From contig CM075102.1 of assembly GCA_037576195.1 (NCBI GenBank), positions 28,888,745 through 28,952,744 of the forward strand: DNA of 64,000 nucleotides, in the 5' to 3' direction. The position numbers were made by a program, and so were the translations under genes. Below the pieces are notes generated by a model that was not told the DNA's origin, did not search any database, and worked only from the letters and a program-made list of their open reading frames with translations. This DNA is from Phytoseiulus persimilis (Eukaryota; Arthropoda; Arachnida; Mesostigmata; Phytoseiidae). How positions within the stretch are numbered: the stretch's first letter is position 1; every line of letters begins with the position of its first letter. Of this stretch, positions 1-12,463 are shown piece by piece.

Positions 1-3000
1 AGTTTTTCTTACCTCAGTGAACAAGCAGTGACGCGCAGCTCCCTACACAAGAGAGAGAACTCAGTGGAAAGTGTTCATCACATCGCCGACTGAGCACTAT
101 GCATCAGGAGCGGCGGTCACGGAACAGGAATTCAATCAAATCTATTGTTTCGCTACCTCCGCGCAACAGCTCTCGAGGATGTCAATGCCGACACGGAGAA
201 CTTCGTTGCTTCAGAAACTTGGAATAACAGCGCGAAGCTGCAGACGCCCGTGTCGAGCCTGGTATCAATGCATCGGATATCTTCCTGCGACAGATTCCGA
301 ACCGGCCCCTCGCCTGTTCGGAGGAACAACGAACGACCACGGAGAATTTCAACAGGCGAGCACGTTTGCAGCGTCCAAATTCAGCAGCGATGTCAAAGCC
401 TTTCGGCAGCCTCGCGACCTCTGCAGCGACCGCTCAGCGTTCCGTAATTACATTGAGGAGCTATGAGGTTGCTGAGTCAGCTCGGCGCTCTCTTCAGGGA
501 AGCGGAAGACACGCTCCCAAGGAGAATGAGGGAGCGCTTGATACTTTTCCGAGCAAGCTTTCCTGGCCATGTCTCCTAAGGCTCCCCGTTCCTCCAGCAG
601 CTCTTGGTGCTACGCGGGCGAACCGATATAGTAGCAAACGGCAAAGCTAAGGAGGAAAGATGCCCTTCGGATCGAAGCTGCCGAAACCGAAAGTATTTCG
701 GGACGAGGATCGAAGCAAGGCCCCATGGACGACTCGAAGCCATTCTGTCGACGGACCATTACAGGGCGAGCGATCTAGCAATAGTTTGTTAGGAATTCGC
801 AACCCGATATTTGATCATTAGTTCGTTGCATTGTGACGTCATGGCACATGCTGGAACGGCGCAGCTCTCCTATGACTACTTGACCACCAGACATCCGGGA
901 AGTCATCAAACGTTATATAAAGTTCTGACATCGAGTGCTCGTTACAGCTAGAGCTTCGAAGTTCGGACCTCGTACATGATCCATGGATGAATGCACGGAT
1001 GTATGGGTCTAACTTCGAGAGCTGAGAAATTCTGTCGCCATTATCCCATCCAGCCATTCACCGAAATCGATTCACCGGAGTGGCACTATGATTAATGCCG
1101 TAACTTCCGAACTCCGTCAACTTCGTGCCGCCTCACCGGGGAATCTGCATGACGCGGTGTTTGTCCTCGCACAAAACGATCTGGGTCGCTGTGAAGTGCA
1201 TGGCGAATGCTTCAGTCTCGGAAACTGCGGAAAGAGCTGACACCTCGCTTCCTGAATTGTCGCCGAGCAGTGTACGATCGCGACACGGCGTACCGCACCC
1301 AGTGAAAACACTCGCTTAACCGGCTGTAGCATTGCCATGGCCACGGGGCTTTGAGCAACCTTTAGCATCTATCTGAGCCACAAATGGAGAAATCGGTTCG
1401 GTTGTAGACCGTTGTTGTAAAGCGCGCGGCACGAAGCGAACAGGTGGCCGACGTGATTTCAAATGATTCTGTTTAATCCGGATAGCGATTATAACACTCC
1501 ATGGGCCTCTCTTTGAAGAATTCGACTCGGTTCCAAGGGACAAGGAACTACTTATCCTTTCAGAGCCGCTCGCCTATCCATTCTGGAGTGGATTATTGAA
1601 TCTCATACGCTCTCCCGATTGGATTCTCCCTAAAAGGATTTATGACGGATTAGTAACGACGGTCGTTCATTTATTCATTCGCCGCTTCTAGGTTCGGTTC
1701 TGCATTCTTCGAACCGCCACCGACTGCATCGTTACAGACTAACGACCTCAACGGTTTCATCATCGAAAGTTGAGCGCTTGCAGGCCTCGAGAATCAATCC
1801 GATCGTCGTCTCATTCACTGTTAGCGTTATCAGCGGAGAACCAATTTGTCACCAAGCCTATCAAGATGATTCAGCTTGTTCAGTTTTTATCACATTTCCT
1901 AGCGAATTTCATCCTTCACTGGATTGCGACGATAGTTCACGCTGATAGCCGTGATTGCTGCCAGTTGGCTCTGGATTGCCTCATGGAGGGGTGGATCCAT
2001 CTCTACAGAGTAACGAATTAGAGCTCCACCGAGGAATCGATTGAGTTCTTGGCTCATTTCGTACTTCTACTGGGTTCTCAGTTAGTGAAGAAGATTGATT
2101 GTGATATCCTCGTTGGATCGGCAAATTCACTCTGGAAACGGCTACTTGTATATTCTGATGTCAAGTCCCGAATGGGGCTCCATCCGTGCTCTTACCAAGG
2201 GATCCAGAAAACGGCGCACTTTGCGGCATAATTGACGAACGGAAGTTACTCTGTGGAAGCTAGAGCGACAACAATAGGATAACTCTATCTCCGCCAGCTG
2301 AGAAGGAGCCGATACACGTTCCCGGAACGTGCGAACGTCTTCTTGCAGAACGATCGGTCGGCAAGGTTTGTCTGCACTGCGGCGCTGAGCCATCCCGGAA
2401 AAGTCGAATTGTAGGCCCAGCTCATTCCACCACACAAGCACACGTATGAACATCATAGCCCTTCCCAACTCCTTCTCTGGGATTCCCAACGAATCGCGAT
2501 TGATAGAACGCACTCATCCTCTGCATCGTTCTTCTGCATCAGCTCGGAAACTTGCTCTCATGGGTATTTGGAGCGAACTCGAAATTCAAACGAGTCTTTT
2601 CATGGCTGAGTCACTCAGATATTTCCACCTAATGGCCGAGGGAGTTGGTGCAACCCGGGCTCCGCCAATATCCGATCAGATCAAAGTGAAGGGGATCAGA
2701 TGTTTTGCGAGAACTCCCAGCCGAGCCCTTGACTCTGACAAAAGTTCAGCGTGACAACAAGATGTTGATGGAAACGAGTCCACAAATCTCTCCGTTGTCA
2801 AAGTCGAGGTCGAGGTCTGTATGGCTCTCAAATACATAGTTGGTAACCGATTCCAAAACCCTGCGATGGAGATCCTGACGTCAAGGATATGAGAGGATTG
2901 GAAATCTCGCTCATACTGTAGCACGCTTTGGATTTATCAGATCCTGTGTTGAGCTACATCCGTTCGTCATGTACGAGGTTCCCGGAGCCACCGGAGCGCG

Positions 3001-4674
3001 GACGAATTGTTTCCGATGTTGAGGCTTATCGGTGACTCGATATCTCTCAAGCCACTGCACTTAATCACAACGCACTTGAGTTGGTCTAATAATTTCCCCG
3101 TTTCCAGGCTGCGCTCGTGTTGGAATGAAATCCGGGCCGTACACGGTAGCCGAGCGTCATCCGGAGCCGATTGAGACCCAACGATTGAACTTCCCGCTCG
3201 TACTTCTCTCACTGACTGAGAATCGCTCTTTCCAAGCCGAAGCCGAGCGCCGGGATGCCACCCGCTCTAAATCGCTCTACTCTAGACTGCGATTTTTGGA
3301 GTGGAACGATCCCTCTACGTCGGCATATGAGGGAAGGATTCAATCCGCGAGACGGCAAGCGAGATAACCATGCTTTCTCAAGGAACCAGTTCATAATGCA
3401 AACATTCCGTCTGACCGGACGAGCGTCCTTTGGCGCGGAGAGGAGGATATTTGAAGGCAATGGAGGATTTCCGCCGAAATTTCAGATGTGAAGCGGGTGC
3501 ATTGAAGCCTCGTTATCAACGATAGTCAATGCTTGCAGACGCAACCAATTGGAGAAAGTCACGGACGGATCGAAAGAGAGTTTCCTGGACGAACATCGCG
3601 CTCGTCGGAGAAAAGTTTTCTCGAAGTCGTCACCGTGTTCAGAATGCGGGTTTTCCTCAAAGTTTCACTCATAGTCTGGGAGCGTGATCGCCTGCCGAGG
3701 CTCCAATCACCAGACGTCACAGAAAACCGGTCGGGAGGCGGGTGATCGCCGTAATCTCACTTCCACAGCTCGAAGTCGGTCCCAGATGAGCCAAGTGTAG
3801 CTTTGCGCGTTTCCCGCCGATTTTCAGATGGCAACCCTTGGCACTCGTAACCTACCTTGCTGTCACAGCCAGTGATGATGATGTCGGAGGCGGTAGCCGT
3901 AACGATTGCGGACTTGACTCCAGATCCCTCCAATCTCTCCGGTTAATGGTTACTGATAGGAGCCGCTGCTTCAAGCTGACAGCTATAAGTTTAAAGGGGC
4001 CGTACTCCTATTGCACGCCACCGCACTGGACCCTCGCTAGGAAAGGGCGAAGGTCGGGTGAGAGCTGCTGCACACTTTCGAACCTATCCCGTCGCCCAAG
4101 AAGACAGGAGGATTTCTAGTCTGGTCGCATTCGCTCGGCCACTCGACATCCTGAGAGTCTGCGACGGGGTGAGCAGTCTCGGCCGCCCCAGGTTCGGTGG
4201 CGAGTGACCGCAAGCTTAAGCCGGACGAGTCGTTGTCGTTTCCGGCTTACTTTTCCTTTCAAGGTCAGTGCGTTGCAAGGAAGAGGGACGACTCCTTCGC
4301 CAGAGGCGCCAGCCAACCGGAGAATGAGAACTCTGCCATCGTTCCAATGGTTTCGAGCAGTCGATGCGAGCAATCACGCTCCAGGCCTGAAATGTTCAGA
4401 ATCGCGCACTGCATGACCACATGCTATGTCGTCCCGCGCAGAAAATAATTGACTCGCTCGCTGGAAGGTTCATATCGAGGCTGGACTCGTTCCAGGCGGG
4501 AGAACTCTCGAGTCAGCTTTAACCATCTCGAAAATATCCGGGGTCATCTGACCGAATTATATTCCCGTCGAATCATCCAGAATCCTTCATGAAAACTGCA
4601 CACAGCTGCAATGTAGAGCTGCAAATATTTCTCTATAGAGGAAAAGAAAACACGGTCGAAAAAATTACAGGTCC
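1..4674. other. No recognisable gene; scattered short open frames
   Basis: I read both strands and found no protein family I recognise. The first 800 bases have overlapping short plus-strand frames (71-466, 366-650) that differ in phase and show no clear splice partner. The longest minus-strand frame, 2142-2513 (123 codons), is followed upstream by several broken frames (2676-2924, 2967-3212, 3209-3460). That pattern could be an old, decayed element, but no motif supports this. The stretch from 4116 to 4674 is probably the 3' flank of the SLC5 gene. Confidence 0.4.
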
Positions 4675-4680
4675 TTTATT
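4675..4680 (-). terminator. Poly(A) signal of the SLC5-family gene
   Basis: AATAAA on the minus strand (TTTATT on plus), about 160 bases after the stop codon of the SLC5-family gene. Distance and orientation fit; no other gene nearby would use it. Confidence 0.7.
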
Positions 4681-4840
4681 TAATAACGAAACGATGAAAG
4701 TACGCCCGACGTTAAAATCTCCCCGTCGCACGCGCTCTTCACTGACTGAACTTTCTTCCGGCTGGAGAGCGTCTGGTGCATGCTCTCTTTCTCTCTCCGG
4801 GAACGAATATTTTGAACAGACTCATAAACTATTGAGATAT

Positions 4841-7800
4841 TCACAACGATATTCGAGGATTCTGCGACTCCTTGGGGCGGCTGAATGGGGACCCCAGGAT
4901 CGGGCTCAGATACAGATCAACATCGGGTGACTTGTGCGGCCAAAGGAGCGATGCGAGCAAACCCACGACCATCGTGGGTAACCACGCAGCGAAAGTGTAC
5001 CATAGGTAGGATATACTGCACAGCGGGAAGTACCAACTGCAGGTTTTTCTGGAACAAGAAGAAGTATTGGAGAAGCCGACAATAACTACTTCGAGATTTC
5101 GTTTGATTCTCTTCTTAGCAATGGTTTCGATATCACGACAACAGAATCTTGGAGACTGAGAAGCGAGCATAGGAGTCGCTCGTGAGCGCACGCAGTCCGC
5201 AGATGTCATTTTGGACGAATTCATTACTGAAACCCGTACCAATCTGATCTATTATTCTCCACTGCAGCAGATGAGCGGAAAGGGACACGGTCAGTGGACA
5301 GCATCAAAGAAAACATATGTGTTGAGAACATATTTGCGGTTGCCAGGTCCGGCGATAACAGCGATCGAAACGATTGCAGAATCACGGCTCAGAGAGGATT
5401 TTCTGGTTCCTATCGACCTTCTCCAGCGCAGGCCCGTTGAGCAATGCATTAGACCCGACCCCTCTCCCGCTCATACTTTCGATGTATTCCAAAGTGAAAC
5501 GAGCGCAATTACAATTACGTGAACTGTATACCCTGTCATGACATGACTTTGGGACGCGATCTACCTCAAACTGAACAACGAATTCTGCGAGCCATCTCTT
5601 GACGGGCACCGTAATCCACATTGTGACGATCCCGTGCGACTATTCAACGACGAATTATAGTGATGTGAAGATCGCCGACGGAGATGTAATGGCAACCATC
5701 ATGACCACAGAAGTTCTATACAATCCTGAGTACCGATCAAACGCATTTTTCGATGAGCCAAAGCATACTATCGAGGCTTCAAACCTCAACGACTTGGGTT
5801 GATGATGGGGGAACGAAGAACTTCCAAGCCGCCCCGTCTCTGTTTTCGGCTGAACCTCTCAGACAGCCCTCAGGAGTGTCCCAGAATCACCTTTCGGTAT
5901 TGCTTCAGTAACACTCCCTATCGCCTCGCAAATCCCATTGCGGGCGGTGGGCTTGGGTCTTAAGATGGTTCAGATTTAATTAATTCCAAGCCGCCCCATG
6001 CTCATTTATCCCTCCCAGTGTCGTTGTCATGGCTGTTCCGGGAAAAATTATGACCCAATTTGCAGATGAAATTCGCGGAGAAGTGTTGGGCGAGTTCGGT
6101 GCTTTCCAGGACTCATGTCGGTCGAGAACGCGGACGACCGTCATTGGTGGCTTTCACTGAATGAGAATAGATCTCCGCACGATTTCGTGCGGAATCACGC
6201 TTAAAAGGCCTCGAGTCTGCATTAATGGAATTCCATCACATTCGAGCATCTTTCACCATACTCACGACTGTATGAAAGTCGCGTTCCTGACTATCTTGTC
6301 TTCTGGACACTCGTAATTATACAGGGGAAGCATGTTTGGGGGTGTGGGCTCCAACAGAGCTCCTGCTCCGATCCACAGTCCGACGAGAAGACCGGAAATG
6401 ATGCCAGTCAGCGCGGCCTGGCAGAAAATGAATTTATTCAGTCTCGGCTGTAAGGTCTCGCTCCGAAAGCGGGACAGCAGTAACTTTGGGTACACTGCAG
6501 CGAGCTCACCTTCTGACTGCATCGCCGAGCCAGCATCCCCAGCGTGAAAACACCGAGCAAAGGTCCCCCTCCAACGCCGAAAAACACGAATGAGGCCTGC
6601 AGCAAGCCCCCCAAACTTTCCGCAACGCCAGTTAGGAGGACACAGACGATGCCGTAAAACATTGCTGTAATGATGGTACGTCACGCTTGAGTGCCAGGGA
6701 CAGTGAGCCTGAAGACCTTATAGCATTCCGCAGACCAACTCGGTACCGATCATTTTGATGACGAGTCCCTCATGGATTTTCTCGCTACTACATCTTGGCT
6801 TAACAAAGTCCTCATAAGTCACAGCGGCGAGTGAATTTATAGCCGAGGAAACCGTGCTGAGAGCACCTGAGAATATCCCCGCGATGAATAAGCCAGGAAG
6901 TCCGGGAATCGCACCTGTAGAGAGGATAGAGGAGTGTCAAGGCGGACTTCTCCAATTCAAGAGAGGCTTAAATGGCGCCATCACGACAACGATATTGCAA
7001 CGCTTCGGAAGTATAGTTACCGAGGTACTGCATGACGAAGAAGGGCAGAATTTGATCGGGATATTCAATTTTGCCGGTTATGAACGGATCACATCCCTTA
7101 AAGTTAGCGTATATGACAAGCCCCGTGAAACAAGATACGAATGACAGAGCCGTTAGAATCGGCCACTGGATGAACATCGCCCTGGGAATCGGCAAACGGC
7201 GGATCTCAGCAAACACCTTACGGTATCATGAAATGTTCTCGAATCTCCAAAAACATAAGCGGACAATTTACTTCTGCGCTTGTGCGAGGGTTCTAACGGT
7301 CAGTAGTCTTTGAACCTGTGCTTGGTTCACACCATACAGCGACGTGTACATGAACAGGCCACCTAACGTGAGCGACCAAACCGTATGTCTCTGTTCCGGG
7401 TTCAGTGAAAAACTGTAAGAGTTAGTTGCTTAGCATAGATTCGCAGATTCACAAAGACCATCTGATCCGAAATCGGGGACAAGCGTCACCATGTATGTGA
7501 CTAGTACGGTGTTTCTCAACCTTGCCCTTCTCGCCGATCCACAGCCAAAATACCGTCAGGCTCCGGGTGGTCAGCTGGCGAAGCTAAAGGGTCGGAATCG
7601 GCCCCGTTGAGGAACATCGATCTAGAATGTCGGGATGCGTTTCCATGAGACTCACTCGCTGAAATCCAATCGTCCTCCCTCGATGACTTCATGCATCACG
7701 TTGGACAATCCTCCAAGGCGATAAGTGCCAGCAATGACGACGGCGAACATCGAACCGAACATCAAGCACGATTGGAAGAGATCTGTCCATAGAACAGCTT

Positions 7801-8801
7801 TCATGCCCCCTGGAAAGGACCAACCGCTTGAAATCGGAATTAGCAGGAATTCGAGGGGTAATGAGTCGTACGGAGATTCCGAGCTATCATGGCGGTCAAG
7901 AACTGTCGGATAGCGTACAGACAACGTGTTCCAGGGTCTGGACGTCGTAACGACCTCGGCGTGACCCCTTGATCGGAGGCCAGTTTCATTCGCAAATTTC
8001 TCCCCGGTTATACCGAAATGATGCAATACATCGGTGTATCGGTGTGAGTGCGGGTCAGCTCCACTCACCGATAGTGCAGTAAAATGTACAAACCAAGCCG
8101 ACGCTGAGAATGGAAGACCATCTTGATAGCTCGGTGGCTGCCTGGAGTGTAACAGCCGGAGCATGGAGCACAACCGACATGTAGAACATCATTTGAACGA
8201 TGAATATTCCCGAGGCGAAGAGCCTCGTGGGCCTACCGAAGCGTTTCTCCAAATATTCGTAAACGCTGACAGTCTGCGAAGTCAAAGTATGGTTGGAGCC
8301 CGAAGTTCTTGGTTCCGGATACTTCGCTAATGGATCGATACCCTACAGACTAGAACTCTATCAGATATAGCGGCTGGGCTCCTGAGCTCGACCTGTAGTC
8401 GGTAGAAAACCGGGAGGAAGACATAACAGGCCAACGGTGTTCCGATGATATAAGCGCAATTTATCAGGAAAAATGAAGAGCCTGGAAGTGGAATCGTTTA
8501 CTCTCGGCGGCGCTTACTCTCAGGAGTGTATCAACATAGCTCGCATATCGCTCTTTCGATTGTTCCAGTTGCTCCTACCGTAAAAATAGTTCTCCTTGGG
8601 AACTCCGAGAAGCGTAACAGCACTCATAAAGCTAGCCATAAGCGAAAAAGCTACCGGCCAGACTGACATATCACCGTCGGCTATGAGGAACTCTTTCGCC
8701 GTCCGTTGCCTCCCCCCGGAAAATCTATAATAGATGCCGATGGAAGCCGAAATGATCAAAGTGAGAGCTAGCACACATATGTCCAGCGCCGCCAAAGTCA
8801 T
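4841..8801 (-). CDS. SLC5-family sodium-coupled transporter (SMCT/SMVT-like), 10 exons
   Basis: Multi-pass plasma-membrane protein of the sodium/solute symporter family, closest by eye to the monocarboxylate/multivitamin branch (SLC5A6/A8/A12). Exons, in transcript order: 8579-8801, 8393-8481, 8069-8273, 7656-7809, 7272-7412, 7021-7181, 6747-6914, 6510-6664, 6266-6417, 4841-5048. All introns are GT-AG, all phases match, and the total is 1656 nt (551 residues), near the usual family length. Start is the ATG at 8801. Family blocks in order: '[11 protein letters not shown]' in exon 1, '[14 protein letters not shown]' and '[17 protein letters not shown]' across exons 3-4, '[10 protein letters not shown]' in exon 5, '[14 protein letters not shown]' in exon 6, '[20 protein letters not shown]' in exon 7, '[12 protein letters not shown]' in exon 8, and '[12 protein letters not shown]' in the last exon. 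Introns are short (82-259 bp) except the last (1217 bp). The donor after exon 2 (GTCGAG) is weak, but the protein alignment requires it. Substrate cannot be read from sequence. Confidence 0.92.
5822..5997. repeat. Two 14-bp direct copies inside the last SLC5 intron
   Basis: The 14-mer TTCCAAGCCGCCCC occurs at 5822-5835 and again at 5984-5997, both within the 1217-bp last intron of the SLC5 gene. The 148 bases between them show no open frame or hairpin that I recognise. This could be a remnant of a small insertion flanked by a duplication, or chance conservation of a protein-binding site. Confidence 0.4.
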
Positions 8802-11800
8802 CGTGTTGGATGCCGAAACTTTCCTGCATAGGAATCAAACCTGCTTACAAACGTCTCAAGTACCCGGGAAGGGCAAGAATATGGTGTTCTTGAGAACTCT
8901 TCAATTGATCTCCGACCTGAATACCAAAGTGCCCAGCTCGAAGGCGACTCACCTGTCGAAGGGGGGGATGGGCTCCACTGCGCGCCGGTGTTGCTGTGAT
9001 TCGCGTGCCCGAGGCTGCGTTGAAAATATATATTAGGGTTCGTGAGGGTCGCAGGAACGGTTCAAAGAGCCTTGTAACACCCTTATCAGCTACACTCGTC
9101 CGCATTCATTCGGAAAACTCCCGCTGACTCATCTTTGAGCCGAGCCCTCGAGAGGAATGACATGTGGACAAGGACCTCTGGTTTCAGTATTTACTGAGGC
9201 AATGGTGTAGAAGACTTTTGGAAGGTAACGACATCCAGGTGCTTCCTGGATTCGTCATGAAGATGAACATGCCGCTGTGAAAAACTCTTTTGTACTCGAT
9301 GGGTCTGATATCTGGGAGAGGAGAGGTCAAAGAGACGATTAATGCACGATCGAGCTACACGAAAAGTGCAATCGATCCCAATTGAGCTCTTCCAGAAGAG
9401 CGTTCCTGTTGACGTGTCGCAGAAAAAGGAAACAGAGACCATCACTCTGCTGCGCTCCAAGTGATGCTCGCCGTCATCTTGCGTTTCATCTTTGGACTCG
9501 GCGAGATTCCAAAAAAAAAACTGCATCTCCTTGGACAAATGCGGAGGCTGGTTCCAGATAGGCACTGCTCCGATATCTTCCGAATCGAGATAGTCGCCTA
9601 TGAGTTGGCCCCACTGATCATTAATTCCATTCAATTTCTGTGAGTATAAAGCTCAAACGAGCACATCTCCGTCACGCCGGTATCCTGTGAACCCGGTGCC
9701 CCGTGTAAAATCAGATTTCCTTTCCGGGGTTCCGAGAGATCTCGCTGAGTATGAACAATGCGTTGGACGTCAGAAAAGCTCATCTCGCCGATTTCCCGCC
9801 GCAGATTTTTGCGGTTTTCCCAACAAGTTTTCTGAAAGATGTGCCGCTTGACACCCGAAAAAGGATCTCAGCTTTTCAGATGATCCCTGTTGAGCTCACA
9901 TATCACTCCGTGAACCAAGATGAATGACGGAGCAGAATCTACCCGACAGAGGACCCTAGCCGGAAATTCTTATATCGTTACAAGATATCCCGAGTTGTGC
10001 TTGAGATGTTCACAATGAACTAGCACGAAGATAATCTTCTGTTTCCGAAAGTGCCCCTCACACTACCACGAAGCAGTTTTACCTCCACTTCAACTGAGAG
10101 CAACCAGGTTGGAATCGAGTAACAATTCGGAATGAGCCTTGAGAGCTCAACGGACAAAATATCTGTCGAGTGTCCAGGAATATCGCTCTCTTCTTCCGAG
10201 CTTTCTCTCGAATGCTTCATCTCCGAACGTCGTCATCGTCATGAACAAACCGCCCACTTCTCGAGATTGAGTTACGAGAGCGTATAGCCTTTTGAGATTT
10301 TTTTTTCGAGACATTGTTTTAACCATCGTCCACGTCTGCCTGACTCTCGAGTCTTGAGCAAAGATTGGTGAGAACGTCTGAGAGTTCACGTGGAATACAC
10401 GAGCTAAAAGGTCAACCGAAATAGAGTGGATTCGAGTTTCTCTTTGAGTCAAGACTCGCATCCTTACAGATTCTTATGGTACTTGCGGTCGTTGAGACCG
10501 CCTCACCGGGACGTTTGAGTCCGCTCGGAGCACTCGGCATTGTCTCGAGATGCACTCTCGAGGGAGTGAGACTCACCGAGAGACCGGAAATACAGCGTTC
10601 TCTCACTTCTCTTCCCACACGTTCGTACTCGATGCTACCTACTTCTAGTGGATGCGTCCCGTTCTCCCACACAAAGCTTCAACTCAGGGCGGGATCATCT
10701 CATGTCATCAACGAGCAAGAAGAGACAGGGTTGCCGCGAAGTATTTTTTCACTCTCCAACTCCTATCATCGATCATTACATCTCCACATCCATTTAGGAT
10801 GCAACAATTTGGCAGATGACTGCCTCTCATATCCCGGCGCCGAAATCAATCAGAGTCACCTCACGGCATACCGATCGCTCGAAGTGGGAGGACTCCTCAT
10901 CATTAGCTTCGTCTCCTCGACCAGTTGATCCCAAGCTCATCACTACTTCCACCACGCGCTGCATATCATCGAGGAGCGCCAATGCATATTTTGCACTGAT
11001 GTTGGATTGAGGAAAGGATTCCATTCCCTCTGTTTTCGCGGCTCGAGATTCTGATGAAATCACCGTCTCGATGGACGATTGTTCGTCTCACTTTCATGAT
11101 TCTTCTCTCAGATCGGTGGGCCTCACGCCGCACCAATGCCTGCGTCAAGTGTCAAGTGACCAAAGTCAAGCGATCAACACGTGGGAAATACGCACGCTCT
11201 CTGCTCAGAAAGCTATCTCATCGTACTCACTCTGTGTTTCTCGGTTGGTTGGAAAACTCACACTGTTGGCGATAGTGTGTGCGATGAAAGAAGCGCCCGG
11301 GTCCAACTGTGGCCGGCTGGCAAGGAGGACAAGCAGCGGTGGTAAAGGCGACAGCGGTCAGTCGGTGGCTATCGTTGTTCCTTCTCTTCGAGCCAGCCAT
11401 GCTTCAGGGGAGCGAGAGTAACCTGGCAGAGAGAAGAACTCGTACGGCAGAGCTGTGGCGCGCACCCGGTCCCCAAACACGCTTTCCGCACACGTCTTAA
11501 AACAACGTCGCGCGTTGAATCAATCGTCTGTGTCCGCAACGAAGGACGCATTCTGTATTTCGAAGTCGAGAAGCATGAGTCGCCGACGGAGTTCACCGTT
11601 CTCGTCGAACTCTCTCAGCAGTTGATGTCATGGCGCGCGATGTGGGTAACGGAGAGAGGGTTCGAAGGAAAGGGTCTGCCCGATCCAAGGATCAACGGAG
11701 CCGGTAGGCGGCACGCACAACTACTTCAATTGCTAGTTGTATCAAGTTGCGACAACTTCTTAGTGCAGTATTCAGTGATCGAAATTGAACGCGCGAGTTG

Positions 11801-12463
11801 TTTTCGCACCGAGCTCGTAAGATGAGCAATGACGAATCGAGGAACTCTCTAGTGATCAAGGTGATTCCGTATTCAAGTTTTGAATGAGCAACGACGTTGG
11901 TGATCGTGTTGGACCCGGAGGCCTCACTGACGTAGGAATAGGGAACGAGCCCCTCGTTATCCCTCCTCGATTGAGACTGCGGTGCTTTTTTCCAATGCGG
12001 TGCTATAATCCCCAGTCTGAAAATCAAGCGAAGCGGTTCCTCGCAATCTTCCAGTCGGGGCATCGACTGTTGGGAATGGAAAGCGCCGACCGCAGTATTT
12101 GGATGATAACAGCCGGTGCTTTCCCTCTGTGCTCCTTTCAGTCGGTCACGGTAATAATAGCGGAGGCTCTTGCAATGCGCTATCAAATCTCCTCTTGTCT
12201 ATAAATAGCGTCCCAGCTGGCTTTTTCCGCATTGGTTTCGACTTGGAACACCGGAGAATCAAGACTCTGGACGTTTTCGGGTGCTTCTCGGCGATTGATA
12301 TATACTTCGATATACTGGAAAAAGGCATCGCTCAGCACCAGCGGGCTCCAATCTCCCTTCGTGAGCGCCAACTCATTGGAGCTGATTCGATCTCATCGTC
12401 CGGCGGCTCGATGGAGAGATCATTGAAATTCGAGTGGCCTCCCCTGAGCGATCCAGCATATAT
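8802..12463. other. Intergenic region between the SLC5 and HPRT genes; weak open frames only
   Basis: This holds the divergent promoters of the minus-strand SLC5 gene and plus-strand HPRT. Two minus-strand stretches look protein-like without a recognised family. One is 9191-9640, preceded by an acceptor-like TACTCACAG. The other is about 12186-12365, with coding-like codon choice but no ATG and a stop 30 bases upstream. Neither has a partner exon that I can join. Short frames at 10.0-11.1 kb lie in sequence rich in TCTCGAG and GAGTC words and look non-coding. Confidence 0.35.

Noticed and set aside
2142-3460. Series of broken minus-strand frames considered as a retroelement remnant
   Set aside because: No reverse transcriptase, integrase or protease motif and no terminal repeats could be seen.
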